Below, one piece after another: positions 46,934 to 55,264 of a DNA stretch of 64,000 nucleotides (within the stretch, counting starts at the first letter, position 1; each line of letters begins with the position of its first letter). The stretch covers positions 32,674,001-32,738,000 of the forward strand of contig JBANAY010000003.1 in the NCBI GenBank assembly GCA_037952775.1. The letters are read 5' to 3'. This stretch comes from Clonostachys chloroleuca (Eukaryota > Ascomycota > Sordariomycetes > Hypocreales > Bionectriaceae). Below the pieces are notes generated by a model. That model searched no databases, was not told the DNA's origin, and saw only the letters and a program-made list of their open reading frames with translations. The position numbers and the translations under genes were made by a program.

Positions 46934-47833
46934 TCAAGGTCCCTCCTTGTGTGGCACGGCGGTGTTCGATTGGGGAGACACGCCGGCCGGAGCCGGAGCC
47001 CAAGAGTAGTGTGGCTGCTGAGGGGGATAGGAGCCGTTCACGGGAGGCTGGAAGTAGGCGTTCTGGGGAACCTCGATGCCCTGGCCCGGGGCGGGGAAGG
47101 CACCGTTGGGCGGGAAGGGAACCACCTGCATGCCGGGAGCAGCGTAGTAGACGATCTGGGGAGCCGTGTTGTTGCGGATGCTGGTCTCGACGCAGCCGAT
47201 GACGAACAGGCTGAAGTGGCAGATACTGCAAAGAGACGTAGTGTGTTAGTATCGCGAATCCTGATCGGCTGCTTTCTTGGGGAGGTTTGACATACACTTC
47301 AAGAGCTCCAAAAGCCACTATGGCTTGGATGATGCCGGGTGAATAGCTGTAGTATCTCGAACTGGAGGAGGAGGAGGAGTAGTAGTAGTAGTCATAGTCA
47401 TCGAACCACCCTACTAGCGCGTACGTTACGGTGAGGCCAACGTAGCCGAGCCACAGCAGAAGATCGATGCTGACGATGGCTGCAGGGTGCATGCCTCGAC
47501 GTCCTCGACGAGCGAGAATACATATCACCTCCGCAACATTCCAGATTGCTGAGACTACGGCCTAAGTGTAGCTGTTAGCTAGATATTCCGCCATGATATA
47601 AACCGTGCCCAGGAGAGTCGGGTTGTGCTGACCGGAGGCACCATGAACGCGAGTGCATAAGCCCAAGAGTACGTGTAACGGGAAGCAGCCTGGTGAGCAG
47701 AGAGGCCGATGATGACAATGCAGAAGATGAAGGAAGCTATCCGGAAGCCGAGCTTGGTGCCCCAGGTCTTCTTGGGCGAGACATGAGGAGGCGGCAGCTG
47801 CTGAGGCGCCATGATCTGGGTTGGCTGCGACAT
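46934..47833 (-). CDS. MARVEL-like four-helix membrane protein
   Basis: Three exons on the minus strand, 47633..47833, 47296..47561 and 46934..47225, encode 252 residues. Hydrophobic helices appear at LGFRIASFIFCIVIIGLSAH, YSWAYALAFMVPPAVVSAIW, IVSIDLLLWLGYVGLTVTYA and IIQAIVAFGALEVICHFSLF, the pattern of fungal MARVEL-domain proteins. A Tyr/Ser repeat (DDYDYYYYSSSSSSS) lies in the loop before helix 4. The cytosolic C-terminus is Pro/Gln-rich (PPNGAFPAPGQG). The start MSQPTQIMAPQQ is chosen because the frame upstream is not protein-like. Related proteins sit in plasma-membrane domains or act in vesicle traffic; no specific role is claimed. Confidence 0.82.
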
Positions 47834-48599
47834 TGTTGGTTGCTGTCGTTGAGCGACGCCCGGATGCGAGTGAATCAGCGTGAAAATGAGTGAACGCGAC
47901 TGGAATAGAATTAGACGATTCAGTATTTGCCCTCTGTCGCAACGAGAGCCAACACCTCGACCAACGATGGACAAGAAATGAGCGAAAGTCCAGCAGTTAG
48001 AGATAAAAATAATGCGGGCGGGAGGTGCCCTTCAACGACCAGCTAAAGGAAAACGAAAGACTCAAACTGCGCCTCGACCGAAAATAAAATGAACGAATGG
48101 CGAGGAAGACGATCGGGAGGATTTGGCACAGCTGAAGGCCGCACCCCTGGAAAAGGTCATGCCAAGAGCCAAGCCCCAACGCCTGGACCTTGCCTTATGA
48201 AGCTGGGCCGGATCAGCTGCTAGGCGCGAATTGGGCTAGGCATGAAATTCTGCCTAGAAAAGGAATTTGCATGTAGGGCTAGTAATAAGAAGTCATCTTA
48301 TTACTGCCTGGCGGGCGATTATAATTAGAGCGATGTGGGCTTCAAGGCGAAACGTTAGCTTACCGCGTATTTCGCGAAAGTGGCCACTAAGATTGTAGAT
48401 GCAAGAGGCCTTTTCTTCGACAAAATGAAACTCACTTCTGGGAGCCTCGAATAGATCTTCAGGTGTATTCTCATTTTATTGGGCTATCTAGCAAGTGCCT
48501 AATATTGTGTTGAGCCATGTCTTTGGCTTGTAGCTAAGTCTCAAGGCGTGATGCGACTTGGAATACTCTACCCAGGTAGGTAGTTGTCTCCCAAATACC
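47834..48599. other. Promoter side of the MARVEL-like gene
   Basis: It contains the 5' region of the minus-strand gene and then AT-rich sequence without a supported feature. Confidence 0.5.
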
Positions 48600-48975
48600 T
48601 CACACCATCTTTCTCGTTGACATGCTCTTCATTCCGAACCTCAAAATTCCAAGGGGTGAATGACTTGACAAACTGCAGCAAGTTGCCTTCCAAACATCCT
48701 CAATCCATGTTAACTCGATGACATGTCGTTGACATGCTCTCCTTTCCGAACCTCAATCTCAAACGGCCATGTGGCTTGACAAACGGCAGCTAGTTGTCTT
48801 CCAAATATCCTCAAACCATTTTTCTCGTTTACATGTCGTTGACATGCTATTCTTTTTGACGACCCAACCCCAAAGGGTGATGTGGCTCGACAAACCGTAG
48901 CCTGTCTTCCAAACATCCCCAGACCATGTTTCTCGTTGATGTGCTCTTCTTTTCAAAGCCCCCTCAACCCCGGGG
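48600..48975. repeat. Degenerate tandem repeat, unit about 110 nt, four copies
   Basis: The landmark GTTGACATGCT (or GTTGATGTGCT) recurs at 48616, 48728, 48838 and 48935, spaced 112, 110 and 97 nt. Each copy also shows CCGAACCTCA-like and GGCTTGACAAAC-like strings and CTTCCAAACATCCTC. Copies differ by many substitutions, so the array is old. It lies at the 3' end of the Hsp70-like gene, the last copy ending within about 25 nt of its stop codon. Confidence 0.8.
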
Positions 48976-48999
48976 GACAGTATTGCCAGCTGTCATGGA

Positions 49000-51391
49000 T
49001 CACTCAACAGGTTGTGACACCTTCTCAAAGTCCACGGACACGTTCTTGGTTGCCACCCGCTTGCCTTTGTGCACGATGGAAAAGTCCAGAGATACACCGT
49101 CCGATGCCATCTGCAACTCGTAGATGAGCTGTCGCAGCTCATGTCCTTCAGTGTTTGTCCATGCCGGGAGAGTGTTGAAGCCAGGGATATTCTCCCATTT
49201 GATCTCGCAAAGTTGCTTCACTGAATCATCGCACCGAGAGGGTGGTACTTCCGCATCCGAGTATACCAGCTCTGTCTTGATTTCTGTGTCCGGCTCGGTA
49301 AAATCCTGCCAGAAAGTTGCCTTGCAGGGCTCATCAGAGATTTGTTCGCCCTGTGTTTTGTATTAGCCACTGCCACGGCTCATTATATTCAAGTTCACCA
49401 ATTCGCCACTCACAATTCGAAGAAACCACTGCGTCTGACTAACAGCAAGAAAGTTTTGCTGAATTGGACACCAGAGTCTGTCTCGAGAATCGTGCATTGA
49501 CGCATCCCATGGGATAATATTCACCGTGGTGCCATAGCTGGCTCTGGCAATCCGGGACTTGATAGAAATAACTGAAGGAGCCCCAGTTGCGGAAAGACCC
49601 TGAATAACGGCTCCGCGGGCGACGGCGGTCCATCTGTCATGCAAAGCGAATGTTGTTAGCCTATTTCTCAAACCATCTCCTATCCTAGAATATCATGTAT
49701 CTCCTAAGCGGTTTGGGAAATTGAGCAACTTACGGCTGGTCTCCCTTAGCCTGAATGATCTCCGTATCTTCGAACGCATTTTCAAGGTACCGGTAGAGGA
49801 AACGGCTACTGCCTAAGCCACCCACTAGAATGATAAACTGTCCATGTGTCAAAAACATGCACATTGAGAAACAGAATTTGATTGAAACAAGTCGGATCTC
49901 ACCTTTGGCTCCCGTTTACGGGCCTTCTTTACTTCTTGCATCTGTTTGCTGAGGAGTTCTGCACAGCTTGCTGCTACAGGGTCAAATATCTCCCTAACAT
50001 TGTCTCTGTTGTTTGTTAGTGTTCCCTCTCAACACAGCAGTAGGAAGTTGTTCAGGGCAAATAATACTCACGGAGTGATATTGACCGTGTCAGGCATGCC
50101 TTTTATACCGCAGCCGGAGGGCATGAATATCTTGTAAGGATCGAATTCCAAGCCAGTGAATGAAGTCTTCATCCCGTCTTCCCAATCAACATGTAAAATT
50201 CGGGCCAAAACGTTTACATCCAGCTGATCGTAAGCATTCTCTGGTAAGTAGCCCCGGAAAACCTGCTCGAACCTCTCATCTAGTACAGCAGCTCCGCAAA
50301 GATTGCCTGTTATTTTCACGAGTGGTTAGCCATAGCAATTCACCAAGTGCCGAATATTAAGGCAGCTTGGAATTCGAACTTTGTCGTGTGAGGGGAAACT
50401 TACCGTCTCCTTTAACGCATTCATCAACAATCATCGGGTCATTTTGGATCATTTTATAGGTGATCAAATCCTGTTGGGATGCCATTGGGTCAGCGAAATC
50501 AACTCAATCATACGGTGGTTAAGCGAACAATGCTATTTGGTACTTACCACTGTTCCACCACCAGCATCACATACGACAAAATCAGATTGTTCCTGGTTTT
50601 GTTAGATAAATTCGAACCAAGCAAAGATGTTTTGTACTGTTCTGTGTTCTCCCTTACCTCGATCATTGTTTGTTCATCCACATCGGCCAAGGCTGCGAGA
50701 GCCGCAGCCTCCGGCTCTGATATAAAGGATAAGGACGTCTCACCGGCACGTCTTAGATCCATGATTCCTGCCATCTGAACGGCTTCCTTCATTCTTAGAC
50801 GCGCGTATAGTGGCCAAATCGCAGGCATGGTAACAACTACCTTGAGTTTCACTTTGTCCATTACGATAGTAGTGACGGCCCTTGTTATCTGCTCCAGGCT
50901 GTGAGCCCAAAGCAGGCGCAAGTAGTCTGCAATGACATCCACGGGACTCTTGTTCAACTCTTTCATCTGAGCTTGTGCTTCGACTAATTTTGGCGCATGA
51001 CGAAAGTGATCTGGGAGGTGATCACTGTCGAGCAAAAGTAGTTTGAACCACTTCAAGGATTTCTGTGATGGAGGGACCGCATATCCCCATGCTGACGGCC
51101 GGCCCCAAGAGTTATAGGATATGGTGGTAGGCACTTGCTGTTTATTGTGACACTTTGTCCAGACGGGTCCGTCAAAGCTTGAGACCATGTTGAGACCGTC
51201 AGGTCTCGCGTCTCGGGCCCATGAAACACCGGAGTATCTGGAGTGAGGTTAGTGGAGATGTCGTCCATGAAGAGGAGAAGGTGAACTTACGTCGTGCCAA
51301 AATCGATCCCTATCACAATGTAGTTGGAACAGTTGCCTGTAGGATTACGGCCTGCGACAGGACCTGGATCTGCCTTTCTTTTCGGCGGCAT
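49000..51391 (-). CDS. Hsp70-like (HSPA12-type) ATPase
   Basis: Nine exons on the minus strand: 51291..51391, 50658..51237, 50548..50592, 50404..50470, 50072..50306, 49903..50005, 49734..49837, 49414..49633 and 49000..49350; 601 residues. The actin-type ATPase fold is shown by phosphate 1 (IVIGIDFGTTYSGVSWA), the connect motif (FISEPEAAALAAL), phosphate 2 (VVCDAGGGTVDLITY) and the adenosine motif (FIILVGGLGSSRFLYRYL). The C-terminal part does not match the classical Hsp70 substrate-binding domain or its EEVD tail. This fungal family is often expanded and variable; its function is little known. The gene has far more introns than its neighbours, and it shares a repeat-rich 0.8-kb promoter with the divergent coiled-coil gene, suggesting coordinated expression (inference). 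Confidence 0.9.
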
Positions 51392-51498
51392 TTCGGCGAC
51401 CTAGGAAAAGAACGTGGGATTTGCAAGGAAGAGAGGAGGGATCTTCCGGATCACGAGCTTTCAAACAAATCAGAGTAAGTGGAAGGGATAGGTCGCGG

Positions 51499-51612
51499 CT
51501 CTGCTCGATGAGAAGACGAAGTTCTGTTTGATGAGAAGACGAAGTTCTGCTCGATGAGGAAAGAAAGTGTTGTTTGATGAGAAGAGGAAGTTGTGTTTGA
51601 TGAGGAGAGGTG
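51499..51612. repeat. Purine-rich tandem repeat, unit about 23 nt, five copies
   Basis: Variants of GTTTGATGAGAAGACGAAGTT follow each other with a period near 22-25 nt. It lies 110-220 nt upstream of the Hsp70-like start codon and so within the promoter or leader of that gene. Confidence 0.8.
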
Positions 51613-51848
51613 TGCGGGGGAGTTGTTAAGGGAAGGTATGGTGAAAGGGTAGATGTTGGATAAAAAACAAACTTGGAGACGAAGAGAAGAGAAAGTGAAG
51701 TTGTTGTCAGTTGGCCCGGCAGTCTTCCCCCCGAGGTACCAGTGTACCTTGTTTGTTGAGCTTTCATGGTGAGAGAAAAGTGAGCAGAGCAGCCCTCAGC
51801 CACTCCACCTGTTCGGTTGGCCACAGACAATGCTGCAGGGCTAGTCTT

Positions 51849-51975
51849 AATAGAAGCGACTGGAGTTGAATAGAAGCGGCCAAAGTAGAATAGAAGCGAC
51901 TGAAGCATAATGGATGGGGTTGAAGCACAATTGAGCAGATTGAAGGACAATCAGATGGACGGGAGCACAATAAGG
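51849..51975. repeat. 20-nt tandem repeat, six copies, in the shared promoter
   Basis: Successive 20-nt units begin AA at 51849, 51869, 51889, 51909, 51929, 51949 and 51969. The first three (AATAGAAGCGACTGGAGTTG type) are nearly identical; later ones diverge but keep the strict 20-nt period. The array sits about 215-340 nt before the ATG of the divergent coiled-coil gene. Confidence 0.85.
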
Positions 51976-52189
51976 GAAGGTACGCACCTCCCACTTTATA
52001 AACCACTTGCTCCCCACGCAACTCATCTCGCAAGACAAACTTCACCATCTACACACAACCCATCTAGATCATTTCTACAAGTCTTCTGCTTGTTCCCCCT
52101 TTTTTCTTCAACTCGTATCATCCCCAGCATATCAAACATCCCGCACACACATACAGAGTTCCTCCTGGGCTGGCCCCTGGATCTCAAAC

Positions 52190-53578
52190 ATGTCATCAAC
52201 TCGTGGTATCATTGATGAGGTCCCTGAGACCCCACAGCCAAATGCGATGGAGCGCCGAGAGGACGATGCTTCTTATTCGTCCCCAGAGAGTACCCATGAA
52301 GCCGACTCGGATTATCGCTCAGGAAACACCCCTGTGAAGAGTTCCCGCCCAAAGAAGAAAAGGCAGCATAGTGCGAGCCACGAACAAAGTGCCGGCTCAA
52401 GTGCCAAACAGCCGGCTCGCCAAAACAAGAAGCAGCAGGATGCCCAGACGAAGCGAGGCCAGCGCTCGGATGTGGGACCCGACAATGGTCAATCACCTCC
52501 TAAACGGATCAAGATCAACACCGGCAAGAGCATCGATCGAATTGCTGAAGAAATCAACGGCGGAGTCAACAAGCTGACTGAGGTCATCAAAGAACAGAGG
52601 AAAGAGATCGAAGCCTTGAAGAATCCTGCCTCGAACTATCTCGTTGCGCAGTTGAATAAGGAAATCCAGGATCTGAAGGAGAAAAATCAAGAGCTACAGA
52701 ACCGAAAAGACGGCCTTCAGGACCTTATCCAGAGTATCGGAGCAGACCATGAAATTCTTTACAACCGACTTGACAAGCAACGAGACAAGTACCGGAATAT
52801 CTGTGATGATCAGATCTCACGACAATGGTCACGATTGGCATTTCTAATCCAGAGTATGTCTCTCAACCTGCTCGACACACCAGTACCGAAGGTGGCCAGC
52901 GCAGACGAGCCGTATTTCATGGCACTCATCAGAGAAAACCCTCGCAAGGGGCATGTATTTCTGCAGCATTTCATTTGGAAGGGTCTCTATAGAGCCATAT
53001 TCCGAGGCGTCGGTGGGATTTGGTGTGGACACATGTCATCTGCTCTCAACGCCTGGCGAGTGGCTATCACTGGTAAGTGAAATGGTCTCTCCAAACGCCT
53101 GGAAGATCTGCTATGTTGTCTCTAACACTTTTTCTTGGTAGAGGAATGTATCAAAGACCCATCCAATGGCCAAACTTATGGGTGGATCAAGTCCGAGACA
53201 GCACACGAGCTCTTCGACATTCTAGGGGTTGATGTCGAGGCCAAAACCCGCCTCGCCGATGAGATTGCATCTCAGATTATTCCTCTTGCTGCTGAAGGCA
53301 AGGAGGATCACTACAGGAACGAGATTCTGGGCTTTATCGACCAGGCAATTGAGCTCCAGACAATCTTCATGAGATCCAAGGCCTTGTTCATCGTGAACAT
53401 CAAAGATCCTGCTGGACTGGCTGAGGAGGAGATTGATCATTACTTTGGGCCTGTGACCCCAGGCGATAAGCTCTATACGGTAACTCCGGTTCTGACCAAA
53501 ATCGGGAACGGAGATGGCCATGATGACAGTTACAATGGCCGAACTGTAGTTTGTGGGTCACGAGTTATTGCGCTCTAG
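52190..53578 (+). CDS. Coiled-coil protein, unknown function, divergent partner of the Hsp70-like gene
   Basis: Two exons, 52190..53072 and 53142..53578, encode 439 residues. Residues 1-115 are polar and disordered, with basic clusters (KKKRQHS, PPKRIKINTGK) that could be nuclear signals. A coiled coil spans about 120-215 (IDRIAEEINGGVNKLTEVIK, LNKEIQDLKEKNQELQNRKD). A globular helical C-terminal half follows (YFMALIRENPRKGHVFLQHF, RNEILGFIDQAIELQTIFMR). I do not recognise a named domain. The head-to-head arrangement with the Hsp70-like gene and the two promoter repeats are the main clues to its role. Confidence 0.82.
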
Positions 53579-53719
53579 ATGGAGCTGAGTAGAAGCATGT
53601 GGGCTCAAACTCTGTGCGGCGGTTACGGTTCGATCCGTTGAAAAGTGATATTCGAAGGCGCGATTCAAGTTTGTTACAGTTACAGTCTTTCGTTGGAATT
53701 TGTGGTTTCGAAGTCTGAT

Positions 53720-54760
53720 TTAGTCATGGTCCTCTTCTGCCAACCCTGGGCAACCTTCCATCTCGGAGGTTGGATATGCGGCCTTACACCAAAAGCAATA
53801 GTTATGATGTGACCGGAGATAGTCTAGAAGACGGCGCAGGCGCTCAGAAATCTCCAGTGTGTTGAAATCATCTAGCTCTGCATCCTCCTCGTCCAAGTCT
53901 GCACTCGTGACGTACTCCTGTCGCCTTTTTCCTAATGCTATCTTTGCATCCTGATCCTCGTCTTCGTCCTCATACGTTGGTAGCCGCGAGAGAGATTGTT
54001 CCAAGTCATACCGCATGCGTCGATCGCGTTCTTTCTCTGCGCGGTGACGGATAAGGCTACGGTAAAGAACCGGGATGGCCTTCAGAGGCCGACTGGCCAT
54101 CGGTACATGCGCAGTCGATGCTTCCTTATCCTTATGTGAATGCGTTGAATCAGAGGCTGCGGCGTATGTTCCCGCGTTGTCCTTAATTGACTGCTCGTCG
54201 TCCATATTTTCGGCCAGTCTCTGAGCAGCGTAGAACTGTTTTTCCGTCCTAGCCTCTTCCCTCTCCTTCCTGACTCTGTCCCTGTACTCCAAAGGGTCTA
54301 CTTTGACGCTCTTGGTGCCTCTTTCTTCTTGCGCTTCCTGAAATTTCCTCTTCTTCTCAGCGTCCAGACCAATGCCTCCGCGGTCCCCCTTGATATCGAC
54401 CTTGATCGGTTCCGTCCGCGCCTGGCTCTGACTATCCTCAGCCTTCTTCCCCAGACTACCGCCAGCGAAGCCCATCTTGGCCATCATCGCCAGACCTTTA
54501 CTCTTCTTCGCCCGCGGATCATCCAGCATAGAGGTGGACAGCGCCTTTTCACGTGCCGCGGCCTCTTCCTCGGCGAGTTGCGCCTTGGATTTTATAACGC
54601 CACGAGCAAGCGACTCCTTTTTGAGGCGTTGGGTGCGCTGGATCGAGGTCTCCTTTGCTGGCGTGGGATCCTCGAATGTCATGTTCATGTAGTCATCCTC
54701 TTCTTCTTCATTGTCAATTGGCGGTCTGGACCCGCCAGACTGTGACAGAGTGGGCGCCAT
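53720..54760 (-). CDS. G-patch domain protein, GPATCH11-like
   Basis: A single exon of 346 residues starting MAPTLSQSGGSRPP. The G-patch is seen at AMMAKMGFAGGSLGKKAEDS and continues to IKVDIKGDRGGIGLDAEKKR. The C-terminal DUF4187 domain reads LLDYLRSHHNYCFWCKAAY with paired cysteines, ending near GCPGLAEEDHD. This domain pair defines GPATCH11 (CCDC75/CENP-Y). G-patch proteins commonly activate DEAH helicases in RNA processing, so a splicing or RNA role is inferred. An in-frame Met 12 codons earlier (54796) is an alternative start. Confidence 0.9.
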   Translation of the reverse strand: MAPTLSQSGGSRPPIDNEEEEDDYMNMTFEDPTPAKETSIQRTQRLKKESLARGVIKSKAQLAEEEAAAREKALSTSMLDDPRAKKSKGLAMMAKMGFAGGSLGKKAEDSQSQARTEPIKVDIKGDRGGIGLDAEKKRKFQEAQEERGTKSVKVDPLEYRDRVRKEREEARTEKQFYAAQRLAENMDDEQSIKDNAGTYAAASDSTHSHKDKEASTAHVPMASRPLKAIPVLYRSLIRHRAEKERDRRMRYDLEQSLSRLPTYEDEDEDQDAKIALGKRRQEYVTSADLDEEDAELDDFNTLEISERLRRLLDYLRSHHNYCFWCKAAYPTSEMEGCPGLAEEDHD

Positions 54761-55264
54761 GAGAGATCTAGTCGATATTAATTGGACAATATTCAAGGAA
54801 ACGCATGCAATTCATAGATTTATGAGATTTCATGGGCTGTGTTGTTCGTTTTTTTCATGTTTATCATGTAAAAAGCCAGACCGGGGCTTGTTTAGGCAGT
54901 CGCTCATATTAGGTCAGCAGATAGGCCTCACTTAGACCTTCCTTGTCTTAAAGACGACGACAGGCACCCTTTCATCAGAGAGATATGCGTTTTTCTGCTT
55001 GAAAACTAATATTTTTGGCTACAGATTTTGTCATGGTTTTTATGATGGAAGGCTAAAAGGATTACAATCCAGAGGACTATTGAGTTTTATATTCCAACAG
55101 TTAATCCGCGTTTACTGTGTCACTTTACAACATGATCCTCACTTGTACTAGCTTTCACGGGATACGCGGGTGATATGATTCTATAAACGGATATAGTAAT
55201 ATGCAGTATGCCAATGAAGCTGAAGCCAAAAGACTGAAATTTTTTCCTTTCATGCACGGGCTGT
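54761..55264. other. Spacer between GPATCH11-like and NOP14
   Basis: About 500 nt, AT-rich. It is the promoter of the GPATCH11-like gene and the 3' flank of NOP14, which is transcribed in the same direction. No gene is seen. Confidence 0.6.

Noticed and set aside
53615..53645. tRNA or Pol III box B (GGTTCGATCC)
   Set aside because: No box A or cloverleaf around it; it lies in the 3' flank of a protein gene.
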